A stretch of DNA of 64,000 nt from Alloascoidea africana (lineage: Eukaryota; Ascomycota; Alloascoideomycetes; Alloascoideales; Alloascoideaceae). Under the pieces are notes generated by a model, which worked only from the letters and a program-made list of their open reading frames with translations, was not told the DNA's origin and ran no database searches. The position numbers were made by a program, and so were the translations under genes. Below are positions 10,437 to 21,177 of this stretch, piece by piece; positions within the stretch are counted from its first letter, which is position 1, and every line of letters begins with the position of its first letter. The DNA lies in the NCBI GenBank assembly GCA_030581615.1, contig JAKTTT010000010.1:1-64000 (forward strand). The letters are read 5' to 3'.

Positions 10437-11471
10437 ATGAATAAATGGAGAAGCAAGGTTTTAGACGTCTGTTGTGCCATTTTCAATGACGAGCCGAAGC
10501 TGAAGCTTTTCAGACCTACATATAGATGTTATCGCAGCCTTGCCAACCTTTCGGAGGTCGATGTTTCCGCCCATAGAAAAAACACAAGACTATCAACCTT
10601 GACCAACCCAGTGATTGGGCCTTCTTTTTTCAATACAGGTAAGGACGAACAAAACCATAAAAAGTCTCTCTATGTTAATCATAATTCCCATGTTCCCTTG
10701 GGAAAGACTTTTAAAAGACGGAACAAATTCTCGAAATGGTCCAGATTTGAGATGGAGAGATTGTTCCATGATCGTCATACCCAGCCAACATCAACCACTT
10801 TGGAACCTATAGAAACACATTGGCAGGGGAAAGGGTATGGGAATAGAATAGCAGGACAAGGTCGGAAACTAGCCGTTATTGAAAGCTATCGTCATAATGA
10901 AAAACACTACTTTGAAACCATTCTTCCCAAACTACAGTTTTTCAAAAACTTTCTGGGTAAAGACTGGGAGTTGTGTGATGAGAACATCATCATGATCATT
11001 TATCCGATGGAAAATCTTCAATCTGTAGTTGCTCCATGTGACAATGCAAAAAGACAAGAGATCATATTATCATCGTCTCAACTTGCGCTTTTGGGAAAAC
11101 GACTACTAAGATTACAGACATCTCTTACACCACTGATACAGAGAGGATACTCTACATGGGGGGATCAAATTAATTCTTCTCCCGCGCTTGTGGATGAACT
11201 GGATCCATCAACTGCAGCTTTCTTATCATCTCCTAAAGTGTTGAAGCGGTTTGTGGCTAGACAGGGCATTCACAGGCATATCATTATTCCCTCCCATAGC
11301 AACAAAGTTGTTGGTATTCCTACCTTCAACAGCCTGTACATTATGATCGGATTGATCAATTACAGGTATGGTACTGCATCCTCCAATGCTTTTATCAGTG
11401 AAAAGATGATTATGGGAAAGAACAAGCTTATGGACGTTACCATCAAATATCTTTTGAATAGTCCTGTCTAA
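10437..11471 (+). CDS. RNase III-like protein, probable mitoribosomal protein mL57-like
   Basis: Single exon, 344 residues. The N-terminal ~100 residues are basic with few acidic residues, consistent with a mitochondrial targeting region. From about residue 195 the protein has a degenerate RNase III-type helical domain (SQLALLGKRLLRLQ, then TFNSLYIMIGLINYRYG), with no canonical acidic ExxLEFLGD signature. That combination fits the catalytically dead RNase III-like proteins of the mitochondrial large subunit (mL57/Mrpl15 or mL44). The family assignment rests on fold-level resemblance only. It is read divergently from SSY5. Confidence 0.55.
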   Translation: MNKWRSKVLDVCCAIFNDEPKLKLFRPTYRCYRSLANLSEVDVSAHRKNTRLSTLTNPVIGPSFFNTGKDEQNHKKSLYVNHNSHVPLGKTFKRRNKFSKWSRFEMERLFHDRHTQPTSTTLEPIETHWQGKGYGNRIAGQGRKLAVIESYRHNEKHYFETILPKLQFFKNFLGKDWELCDENIIMIIYPMENLQSVVAPCDNAKRQEIILSSSQLALLGKRLLRLQTSLTPLIQRGYSTWGDQINSSPALVDELDPSTAAFLSSPKVLKRFVARQGIHRHIIIPSHSNKVVGIPTFNSLYIMIGLINYRYGTASSNAFISEKMIMGKNKLMDVTIKYLLNSPV

Positions 11472-11679
11472 TGTGATGATTCAATGCTGTATTTTTATCA
11501 ACAATATTTATGTATATAGAACGCCATATATTTATGATAACCTTTTTTGTTGAGAGTTACATTTTAAAGCTTTGAAATCAATTACGAGCGCTACACCTGA
11601 AATCAAAATAAAATACCAAGAAAAACCATAAAATGCTAGAGCAAATGTTGCAAATATGATAGCATGACTGAGACATAAA

Positions 11680-13443
11680 TTAGCTCGTGGGGATGATAGA
11701 AGTACTCTCAATAACACCATTGGAAAGGACTCGAGTGACGGTTTTGCTTCCCGGACCACCATCTCCTAATTTCATCGGGGAATCATTAGAGGCGGTTTTG
11801 TACTTTTCGCCGGATCCCAACAAGCTCGTACCCTTTGATCGGTAGGTGCTAACTGCCTCAATATTTGCCTTCAACTTTGTAACCACAGTATAGTAAGGCT
11901 TTGGTTCGATGCGGATGAGAGTATGAAGCGGGACATCCATCCATGGACTTTGATCTTGGGGAACGTTCATAAAGTAGGCGTAGATGCATCTTAATACAGC
12001 TTGGTGAGTGACAATGAGAATGTTTTCCTGTCGCTCTAATTCCATAATAATTGGCTCGAGTCTGAAAACCACATCTTTGTAAGACTCGCCTCCACGGTAT
12101 CGGTATTCGTACTTGTTGTTATCTCGTGCTTTAAAGTCCTCAGGGTACACCTTTTCCACTTCTTCGTACGTCATCGCATCACAAACCCCGGAATCCAGTT
12201 CATCAAGCGCCTTCCATTGAAGTTGTTGGTACTCTAAATGTCTAGCGGTTTGCTGTGTTCGCTTCAGGGTAGAAGTCCATACCGTCAATTTTTTGTCTCC
12301 AGCAGACTCCTTTACAAGATCTGGTAACAGGGTTGCATATTTTCTGCCTCTAGGAGATAAATCGGCATCACCACCTATTTGGCCGGTTAGGTTAAACATC
12401 GATTCTCCGTGTCTCGACAGCCAAATGGACCTCGGTTTGATATGAAGATTCATTAAATAATACACAATTCGAGATTGGAGGTAGGTTTGAATCCGGTTGA
12501 TTACCACCTGAGCCGAGACATTGACAATTTTTACGTATGTCAGGTCAGGATTATTTACTGTTTGATAGCCAGCTTCATAGTTCTTGATCCTCTTTAGGAA
12601 GTCTTCTTTTGAGGACTCTGAGCTCCAGCCCTTGTAGTCTGGGCTGGATTCCATAACATCTCTTATATTGTTGGCCAGTAGTTCTTTATCGTTGCACCAG
12701 CTCTCGATGAACATTGGCTCAATACAGTTTTCCCTGCAAATTTTTATGATCCAGCTCCTCCTGTCAACGGTACTATTGGTAGCGTCAAATACGCCCACCA
12801 CGCCTTGCTCATCATGGAACCATTTCATCATATCGAAAATCGCATCTTTTGCTGCCTGTTCTCTGATTTCCACAGCCTCTTTGTTGGTAAGATCGAAAAA
12901 CTCAGCTGGTGGGTGTGGATTGCACACTCTCAGATAATTTCCAACATCAAAGCATTTGGATTTGATAGACAGCCAAGAAAGATAGCGCACAACTATTATG
13001 CGATTTGGGATTTGGTATTGTTTAGTAAAAGGAGAAAACAGGGTCACGTTAAAGCCGGTTTACTTACTTTTATGAGCCATTAAAGACTTTCCCCGGCCGG
13101 GCAAACCCACCCTAAAATGGCAGTGGTATTAGAAACTGGCTCATATTCCGTTCAAATATTATCATTAAGGCTTGCGCGAGGTACGATTACTGATTGAATG
13201 AAACTCCACGAGCAAAGGCGAGTTTTCGATTCGTAATGCTAGTGTTCATCTTGTGGTACTTACATAACGACACATATTCTAAAGTTGTCAACCTAATCGG
13301 AGACAAGTTAGCGAGGCGTCTAAATGGGAGAGTCCTTCTACAGATATAAAACGAAGGACCAGAGTCGGAAACCCAAGAGCGACAGTTGGCTCCAGGCCAA
13401 AGGGCAGAGTAGTACCTACGTGCGACATGCTATAAACGGCCAT
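11680..13443 (-). CDS. FBP26: 6-phosphofructo-2-kinase/fructose-2,6-bisphosphatase, Fbp26-like
   Basis: Four exons on the minus strand, 13443-13420, 13292-13264, 13111-13068 and 12992-11680, encode 469 residues (S. cerevisiae Fbp26 is about 452). Introns are 127, 152 and 75 bp. Exons 2-3 encode the CVVMVGLPGRGKS P-loop, which no single ORF contains, and exon 4 begins in the VRYLSWLSIK segment. The kinase domain includes FDATNST and ESWCND. The phosphatase domain has the RHGES catalytic histidine motif, so the bisphosphatase half looks active, as in Fbp26 and unlike Pfk26. A second catalytic segment reads ILIVTHQAVLRC. The enzyme sets fructose-2,6-bisphosphate, the cytosolic switch between glycolysis and gluconeogenesis. 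The exon 1 donor (GTAGGT) is the weakest part of the model. Confidence 0.9.
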
Positions 13444-13530
13444 GATTGTGGAGGGAGGAGGGAGAAGAAAGGCACCAGGTGTGTGGGGAGAGACAGAGGG
13501 AAGAAGGGAAAGAAAGGTGGGGAAAACGTG

Positions 13531-13541
13531 CCCTTATATAA
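13531..13541 (-). promoter_or_regulatory. TATA box of the FBP26 gene
   Basis: On the minus strand the sequence reads TTATATAAGGG about 90 bp upstream of the proposed ATG at 13443. A pyrimidine-rich leader (on the minus strand) fills the space between. The spacing matches that at the SREBP and NHA1 genes in this window. Confidence 0.55.
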
Positions 13542-14726
13542 CAGTACAAACGGAGCAAGATTCGTGGACCACTCTCATCGGCCTCTAGCAGTATATTTTG
13601 TGTATTTTCTTCTGGGCTACCTCTCGCAAATCGGCCTTTCTTGCGGCTGGGGATGCCTCCAAGTTTTAAACGGTCGTTGGACACAAACCCATCCGGTCCT
13701 TGTGGGCAGTAACCGGGTTGTTCCGAAATGCCTCCAGTGCGTTCCACCTTGAAGGGGCCAGTAGAAACAATGAGCGAGTGAACGGACCTTGATTTCGGCA
13801 TAGGCCACAATCAAAAAAAGACTTGAAAAGGTCTTGTCGATATAGCGCAAAGCCAAGTCGAAAATATGCCGTTACAGGGTTATGCGCTGTGGTGCCTTCT
13901 TTGCCGAAGCTCTCTGGAGCTGCCAACTTACAGATCAGCCCAGGCCAATTGAGATCTTCATGATCAGTGGCCTTCAGAAGAGGTACTGGCACGTTTAGCC
14001 TTTTGTAGTTTGGCTACTTCTGGGATGACGAGGCCCGGAGACTGCAGCTTTGTGTCTGGCAGGGGGTCAGTGTTTATCCATTCGGCGACTTTGAGGTTAA
14101 TCATCGACCTGTTCATTAAACATGTTTGAACATAAGCAATACAAGTCGAACAAGAGTAGGTTAAACGGTAAATTACTGGATACAGCAACATCATGCCAAT
14201 TCAGTGTTTTGTGAGAACGATCTTCGGCATGACTCGAAAACCTGAGTGGAGTACTGAATATTTCCAAACGTTGATCGAATGCGAAGAAACTGAAAGGTCT
14301 AGAGTTGAGGTTTTTAGTGTCTTCATTGTATTCCACAGCTTAAGCGCCAACCGTGAGTATAAGAAAAAATGACTGAGCCAAAAGCAAAAGCGATTATAAT
14401 AAACTAGACAAGTCACATCTAACGGTCATAGAGAGCTGGAGTACAAAATTTTTCGCTTGAGAAATATTTGGAAGATGCCTATTCAAAAAAAGTCAGCAAT
14501 GGAGCGGTGGATGGGGTCGTTTATCTGAACGATTATCTACCACCATTCTAAGTGGAGAACTGTAAAAGTGCAAGATTGACAGTGATACCCAGTGTCTGTC
14601 AACTGATTGTCTCTAATACTAGAGTTCCATGAGTGAAGTAATGACATTTATCGTTTCTACAACAAATTCAAAAGGATAAAGGTGGTCTAGTTAATACTGA
14701 GAGAGGTTGCACAAATATTAGATCCA
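13542..14726. other. Upstream region of FBP26, no gene seen
   Basis: Several overlapping short ORFs occur on the minus strand with no consistent codon use or recognisable domains. This is probably promoter and unassigned spacer. Confidence 0.45.
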
Positions 14727-15008
14727 ATGTCCTTATCAATGGCTTGTAATACCCAAGCAGACTATTCTCGAATCTTGTACTTCACGCTATCCTCAATTTT
14801 CATTATCCTTTGCCAGATCGTAGACCTCCTTGCTTCCAAGCACCGAAGGTCAACAGTGAATAATAAGCACGACTCGGGTGACGGACAACCTAACTTGACT
14901 GAAGCGCCAACTACAGTTTTAAGGCAGTTATTTATGGCTTTTATGTCTTCTCCTTCTTGTACAGCCTTCCTTGTCTGGTTCCTGCTTTTCCTTGGCGTCA
15001 ATAAGTGA
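14727..15008 (+). CDS. Hypothetical 93-residue protein with two hydrophobic segments
   Basis: This ATG-initiated ORF has two likely membrane segments (about residues 14-36 and 76-90) separated by a polar loop. No family was recognised. The surrounding 3.9 kb has no other solid gene, so a small membrane protein or a chance ORF are both open. Confidence 0.25.
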   Translation: MSLSMACNTQADYSRILYFTLSSIFIILCQIVDLLASKHRRSTVNNKHDSGDGQPNLTEAPTTVLRQLFMAFMSSPSCTAFLVWFLLFLGVNK

Positions 15009-15419
15009 TAGCTTTGCAAGCACAAATTAAGGGAAATGTATCAGGCTCTTCGTTTATGGGGGTTAATTATCTCTAGCAGAGTGACAAGCTAATTGATCTA
15101 TTCTTTCCAAAGCCAGGGTTCATGTTCCAAAAAAGTAATTTCTGTAAGCTGTTAAATGCGATTTCTCCTTAGGGAAACTGCCCATAACTACTCTATATCC
15201 CCGAGCGTCAAAGATAGGGGCTGCAGGAATCATCAACTTATCCCCTTAGAGAAAGAAAAAATCCGCCCTGTGCTTGTCCTGCGTGGACCTAATATTTAAA
15301 CTCCAGTAACTGCTAACCAGGAGAGCTTGCTTATAACACTCTGGTATATAACGCCAAAGAAACCCAATTCAATAAATCAATTCAACGTTCAGCTTTTTTC
15401 GATTTGGGCCACCAAAACC

Positions 15420-15635
15420 ATGAGAGAAACGACACGATGGAGAACCAAAAGATTCAAAAACAATGCAAAAGATGAAAAGCCATGCTTATCCGCAAAGCTT
15501 CTGGTACTATCTTCCTTCGTTTTATTGTACTTGGGATCATATCAGCTTCTCCTGCTTGGTGTATTTACCACAATGGCTGTGTTCCATATCACCGGTGTCA
15601 AGTCTTCTACAATAACTCTAAGCTTGATGTCTTAA
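15420..15635 (+). CDS. Hypothetical 71-residue membrane-anchored protein (alternative frame 15482-15718)
   Basis: The ATG at 15420 follows a TATA-like GGTATATAACG at about 15342 and an A-rich leader. It opens a frame with a basic N-terminus and a strong hydrophobic stretch (roughly residues 29-57). An overlapping frame from the ATG at 15482 to 15718 reads a signal-peptide-like N-terminus followed by a body with four cysteines. At most one is likely to be real. The promoter-like context is the main support, and neither matches a family I know. Confidence 0.22.
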   Translation: MRETTRWRTKRFKNNAKDEKPCLSAKLLVLSSFVLLYLGSYQLLLLGVFTTMAVFHITGVKSSTITLSLMS

Positions 15636-15718
15636 AAGAGAACCTCTGGGTTTTAAATGATGTTTGCCATTTTTACTCCAGGCGGAGGGTTTTCACAGTA
15701 AAGAATCCCGGCAACTAG

Positions 15719-17349
15719 AATCATCTTCGGTGGGAATGACCAGAACCTGAGTGAGTAGTTCAGTTAGCACGGCACACACAGATGTTGGATGCTAGACAAG
15801 CTCTTACTTACCAAACAAGTTGGAGTACGTTAACAATGGATCATGCCCTCAGCCAGTTATGAGTGCTAAATTAGTCATGATTTTAAGGCTAATGCAGCGC
15901 CTTGCAGAACAAGTCTATGATTTTATATACTGTTTAGAACTGCCATTCCGCGTTTCCGCTGCTCCTTCATTTTGTTGCAGGATTGAAAAGACGTTCGACT
16001 CTTAGTTTAGAATCTAGTTGGAATCAGAATAATTAGCATTAGGTGATGATTACGAGGGGAGGAGTGTGCAATGTCGATTTTGTTCGTTACTTCTTATCAA
16101 CTGGGCGGAGGTTTCAATCCAGTATCCGGTCCAGATTGAACCAAGTTCAAGACTCAAAAAGTGGTATAAATCCATCTGCTATGGTAATTCAGGGATTACG
16201 ATGTAAAAAGCTTGATTTTCTAGGCTCTTGTAGGTCTTATCTTCTAGGCAGATTGAAAGCAAGAGAAATATCCTCAAGAGTTGGCGTGTCCCAATTAACC
16301 TATTGAAGGATAAGAAGCCATCTTAGCTGCCAGATTCGGAAGCCGAGAAAGGGGAGCCTTCTTTCTTTCTTGAGTGACCTTAACTACATCGGGCTAAGCT
16401 TCACAGAATACTCGAAGACTGGAAAAGGATTACATAGATGAGATTTTTAGACCACCTGGAAAAAGTTAGACCTGAAAAAAAACTGGGGAGAGATTTTTTG
16501 GAAGGCTTGTGGAAAGCGTTGCGAAGGGCAGATTTACACCATCACCGCCGCCATACTTTCGGCACTTTGTATCAGCCTTTCGCTGTCTTCAAGAATTTTC
16601 AAAGTAAATCCGACTTCAGTCCATTTGCTGTGGTCCCACCTGATAAAGCTCTCTCTTTCTCCTTTTCTAGAACCTATTTTGTAAAACAAACTTGCTTTGG
16701 AGGGTGCTGTATAAGTTAGTCTGCCAAATGCTGACTACCGGTAAAGCCTTTTAAATCGCGAGACGTTCCAAACAGAAGCTCTTACACTAGCCACTTTTTC
16801 TAGCAGGATATTGCCATCATCTTCTAGCATCAAATAGGAAATCATCTTTAATTATTACTAGGTGTTTATTTGCCATTGCAACCTATGAAAATGCTTTCAT
16901 GTTTTATGAGGCGGTAAAATGTCAATCTATTGAAATGTTCAATTTTAAAAGAAGCGATTATAAAGTCTTAATTGAAGCATAATTTTATGCAGTAAAAGAA
17001 ACTCCAAAGCAAAGAAATCAACTACCAAAGAAAGAATAAAAACTATCCCCTGGTATACAAAATCAAGATTCCAAATCAAATGTTCCATTAAATAAAAAAA
17101 AGCGAGAGAAAATGCACCACATAAACTTATATTCCCAAATGAAGATGCTGGTTTGAAAGGACTTGTAATCAATAAACATGAGGCTTACCAAACAGAACTC
17201 ACTACAGAAGTGGTTTGTACTTGGTAGATGCAAACTCTTGGGCATTAGAACCTCCATAAGCTTCTCATCTCTTCCAATTAATAATCCGAGTTTGCGTGTA
17301 TTATATGGACTGGTCGTATCTATTGAACCGTTCATTAGTTTCAGTATGA
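15719..17349. other. Gene-poor region
   Basis: Only short ORFs are present. On the minus strand at 17335-16945 two overlapping ORFs encode hydrophobic segments with a GTAAGC donor-like site at about 17190. They might be a small spliced membrane protein, but any intron would be unusually short (about 27-43 bp), so no model is given. Confidence 0.4.
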
Positions 17350-18774
17350 TTATTGAAGTGGTATTGGATGCAAAAGTCCGCGCAAGGAAGAAAGAGTAGT
17401 TCGATGGAGTATAATTGTAGATCGTTCAGCGGTAGTGCTTTCTGTTGAAATTTTTGTTGAAGGGACCGAAGTCGAAGGGTGCAATCCTCGCGGTACCATC
17501 AGATTTTTGGGAGCTTTACGGGAGTTTTTGCAAGAGACAGCACTCTTCTGATTTCTTCCAAAATTGACAAGTATTGCTTCCCCAGTTCCAGAAAAAGTAG
17601 TAGTCGAAGTTGTAGAATAATTGTCACCCACTGTACGCGCTGGTGTACTTGGAGAAGGCGACCCATCCAAAGGTTTTCGAGGCACTAAAGTCAAAGGTGA
17701 AGGTCTAGGTTTTTCGCTATGAGTGTAGCTATAGGCAGGAGATAATTGCAGCCTGCCTGGACTGGATTGTATTAAGCTTAGTCTGTTATGACCTGATGGC
17801 GTATGCGATAGTTTTGCCTTCAAACGAAGCTCATTTTTGAGAATGGCCAATTCTTGCTTTAGTCCATTATTTTCTACATCAAACAAAGATACAACTCGCC
17901 GTAATTCGGATAGTTGCAGTTCCAACAAGTCGTTTTTTTCGTTTGTTGATTGAAGCCTTTTTCTCAATTCGTCTTCCGTAATGCCAGCTGTACAACGATC
18001 ATACCAAGAAACGAAGGGATCACTTAACCCAAATAGATATTGTTCTAGTTCCTCATAACGAATAGATATTTTGTTCATTTCGAGTTGAACATCATTGAGA
18101 CGCTGAACCGCAATTTCCTTTTCGTTTTTAAGCCTGAATACTTCTTCTTTGTGTAGTTTGTTAACTCTCTCAAGTTCCGCATTCATCATCATCAAAGCGT
18201 CTGTGTTGCAAATATCGGCGGTTAGTTTTGTAACAACATTTCGTGAGCTGTCTAACTGGTTTATCAACTTTGTCTTGGTATGTTCCGAATTTCGAAGCTT
18301 GCGTTGTAAATCTATAAGCTGGTCTAGGAGTTCTTCTTTTTCTAGAGTAGCTGATTCCACTTCCATCTCAAACTGCACAATACGCTTATTAAGTGCTTCT
18401 GTAACCTCTTCATGTCTTGCTGACTTTATCGATAATTCCTGTTTATAATAGTTGTTGGACTCTAGTAGGACACTACCGATCTTGGCTGATAGACGCAAAT
18501 CATCTTCAAGGGCATCAATCAGAGCTGCTGCTTTTGCCGCTTCTGTCCTCCAGTTTTCATCGTTTATATTAGGCTTTTCTAGAGAGGATGATTTCAACTG
18601 TAATCTGTGTGTTCGGAGAAATGATGAGAGAGGATCAGGATGCTGGTTACTGTCTTCAGTTTCCTGGTGTTGGTCATAAGTTGAAAACGTTTCGTTCTCA
18701 GTGGCGATCCAGTCATCGTATTTTCTCTCGATATCTGATCTCACTTTCCCTGGCTCTGTGAAAGAGCTTCGCAT
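17350..18774 (-). CDS. Coiled-coil protein with CC1-box-like motif
   Basis: 474 residues from the ATG at 18774. The frame continues upstream to a TTG, but the ATG is the first in frame. Residues about 75-175 and 180-270 are long heptad-rich coiled coils, with a third segment at about 295-345. The C-terminal ~130 residues are Ser/Thr/Pro-rich and basic with several SP sites, as in microtubule- or cortex-binding tails. Residues 96-104 read SAKIGSVLL, matching the AAxxGxxLL CC1 box by which BICD, Spindly and TRAK-type adaptors bind the dynein light intermediate chain. I recognise no specific fungal orthologue. A dynein- or spindle-pole-related role is an inference from that motif plus the architecture. 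Confidence 0.75.
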   Translation of the reverse strand: MRSSFTEPGKVRSDIERKYDDWIATENETFSTYDQHQETEDSNQHPDPLSSFLRTHRLQLKSSSLEKPNINDENWRTEAAKAAALIDALEDDLRLSAKIGSVLLESNNYYKQELSIKSARHEEVTEALNKRIVQFEMEVESATLEKEELLDQLIDLQRKLRNSEHTKTKLINQLDSSRNVVTKLTADICNTDALMMMNAELERVNKLHKEEVFRLKNEKEIAVQRLNDVQLEMNKISIRYEELEQYLFGLSDPFVSWYDRCTAGITEDELRKRLQSTNEKNDLLELQLSELRRVVSLFDVENNGLKQELAILKNELRLKAKLSHTPSGHNRLSLIQSSPGRLQLSPAYSYTHSEKPRPSPLTLVPRKPLDGSPSPSTPARTVGDNYSTTSTTTFSGTGEAILVNFGRNQKSAVSCKNSRKAPKNLMVPRGLHPSTSVPSTKISTESTTAERSTIILHRTTLSSLRGLLHPIPLQ

Positions 18775-19499
18775 TTCAACCCAAAAGGTGCTAATATGTG
18801 TTATGGGCAAACGCCAGTAGATAGGTCAAGAAGGGTTCCCGTAGTATTGTTGAGCGACAAATAAACACAGTGGAATAGACGAGGCGAAGAATTTTAATTG
18901 AAGAAAAAAGATAATAATTTTGTAGTCCAACTCCTCCTTCAAGTTCTCGTCTCGGGCAGGGAAAAGGTTTGCACTATCGCTTGTTTGGTATTGTAATATA
19001 TCCTTCAGTCCCGCCTCTGGTGTTTAGAACTAGTATCAGTGCAGGAAATAAAGGAGCGCAAAGTGCTGCTTTGATACATCCTCGCTAACCGGTCAAAATT
19101 TTGTATCAAGCATAACATACTGTAGGCATTACACTTTTAAAATACTCGTTTCCAAGGACCCAAATGAGCCAAAAGAAGCCGGCCATTAACTTTGAAGCTA
19201 CCTTTCTTTTTTGTGGAAACGCCGGTCACTACCATTAAGAATGCAGGGGCGCCTAGGAGAAAACCACCTCCAATGACCAACTCTCGTTACTCATTTGCAG
19301 TTAACATTATTACTAAATACTATGCTAATAATGTCATAGATGTGATTTTACAATATTAGCACAAAAGGAATCTTTCCCCACAAAAGCTTTGACGTGACTT
19401 GAAAAAAGGTATTAGTCATCACCCAGCGTAAAGATTACTCATCATACAAATGCTTCTTCTCACAACAAGAACTTGGGACTCGAGCCATCAGAGGCTACC
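18775..19499. other. Divergent promoter region
   Basis: This spacer lies between the minus-strand coiled-coil gene and NUP37. No ORF or RNA gene was found. A TAG acceptor-like site at about 18792 leaves open an upstream non-coding or short coding exon of the coiled-coil gene. Confidence 0.45.
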
Positions 19500-20590
19500 A
19501 TGTCTAGCTATATATGCGATTCAGAGGGTGTGCAGTTGGAGCCAAGAGTTGTGAGCACTTCTAAAAGTGAGAATGGAAATTACCGGGCACTCGAGTAAGT
19601 ATTGATCATCTACGTGTTCAACTCCAAGCCATCTGACCATTTTTCAGATACCAGTTACCTTCCAGTGCCAACTCTATATCGTGGAACGGCAACAATATAG
19701 TATACTGCCACGACGAAGGTGTAACCGAGCTGTTGCCTGTTGAAGCCTCCCTGTCTAAAAACCTACCGTTAAAGTTTCAGAAAGAATGGGTTTTCCTTGT
19801 TGATCCTATTAATACCGGCCAACCGGCATACTTGGCAAAATCAACCCTTAAATACATGGCAATTGCTCAGGAGGATTACTCTTTACGACTAGACAACCGT
19901 GAAAACAGGAAAACCACGATTCTGGGAGGTCATAGTGGTCATGTTTCAGATATCAATGATATTGATATTTCAAACTTGGGAACTGTTGCATCTGTTGCTG
20001 ACGACCGTTTACTTCTTATATGGGAGGAAGGCATTCCAAGATCTTTTCAACTCCACAACATTGGCAAATTAGTTAGGTTTTGGCCCGGCACCAATGGAGA
20101 TCAAGTTATCGTTCTAGAAGCAGGAAACGTAATTCGGGTATTGGATTGGCGAAAAAGTGTGTGGCTTTATTCTATTTATCCGGGACACTTTGGCGCCTGT
20201 TCTGATGTTGGATCTGCTGTGGTACGCGACGTGTCTGTTATAGGGAACTCAATCTTTGTGGCAGGAAATGGCTGGTGGAAGTATTATGATCCTTCTCAAT
20301 TAAAAGGCGGAACCGGATACACGCCAGCTACAAAAGAGGGTCGGTTTAATGGATGGCCTACTTCGGCGAAGCTGGTATCTTCGGGGATTCATGTAGCTGG
20401 AGTCTCTCCAAAGATAACGCAAATCTATAATGCTACGAACCGCCCGGAGACGCCCACACCAATAAATGTAAGACTCTCTTCAACAGACATTACGGGATGT
20501 GCTTTGCATGATTCTGGAAAGTTGGTAGCCATTGCACAAGGATCGCGTTTAATTATTACCAGAACGGATGATAGCGATTTTGACGGCTAG
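19500..20590 (+). CDS. NUP37: Nucleoporin Nup37 (WD40)
   Basis: Two exons, 19500-19594 and 19648-20590, with a 53-bp GTAAGT...CAG intron, give 345 residues. The protein is a WD40 propeller with the spacing and motifs of Nup37: an early ISWNGNNIVYCHDEG strand, GGHSGHVSDINDIDIS, VASVADDRLLLIWEE, and late blades ending in TGCALHDSGKLVAIA. Nup37 belongs to the Y (Nup107-160) complex of the nuclear pore scaffold and binds Nup120/160. It is present in fission yeast, filamentous fungi and some early-diverging yeasts but missing in S. cerevisiae, so it helps place the organism. Splicing adds the first strand and a proper ATG. The single-exon reading has only a TTG start. Confidence 0.85.
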
Positions 20591-21177
20591 AGGGGTGTTT
20601 TCACAAAGAAATTTTGTAGTAGCATAATCAATGTATTTACTACCACGTGGATAACAGTTCATTCCTCAAACCAAAGTCAAAAGCATTACAATGATAACTA
20701 ATTTGAATAGATGCTGCGGGAAAAACAAGGGTTGACTTCTCCGATCTAGTTCAGACATGTCGATGAACTCCACTAGTTCGCCCGTCTAGATACTATACCA
20801 TAGCTTAGAACAAAGATGATTATAATTAGGCAAATTTGACAGTTATTGCCAGAACATTGAGATGTATAACATTTCTCAATAACTCTTGTTTCTCTTCAAG
20901 GGGCAACATTTGTTGGTGTCTGAAGACAACCGGCGCCTAGAAGAACGATAATCACTCCGAGGGGCATAGCACCTAAACAGTTAAAATATCACAGCCCATA
21001 TAGAGCTATTGGAGTACAAAAGAATCCGCTAATTAAGCATGAATAATGGTATATATATAGTTAACTAAACAATTGTCCAGTTGACAGCATCTGTTGGTTC
21101 CCGGGTAATGGACCAAAAATCCATTCCCATAAACCACGCTTCAGTTCTCAAAACAATCTAGCTTTCTACTCTAGAGC
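20591..21177. other. NUP37 3' / SKI2 5' spacer
   Basis: Tandem intergenic region with a TATATATATAG run at about 21051-21061, roughly 120 bp upstream of the SKI2 ATG, which may serve as its TATA element. No ORF was supported. Confidence 0.4.

Noticed and set aside
16945-17335. Possible Pex11-like small spliced membrane gene on the minus strand
   Set aside because: Hydrophobic segments are present, but the only intron fit is about 27-43 bp and no conserved motif supports it.
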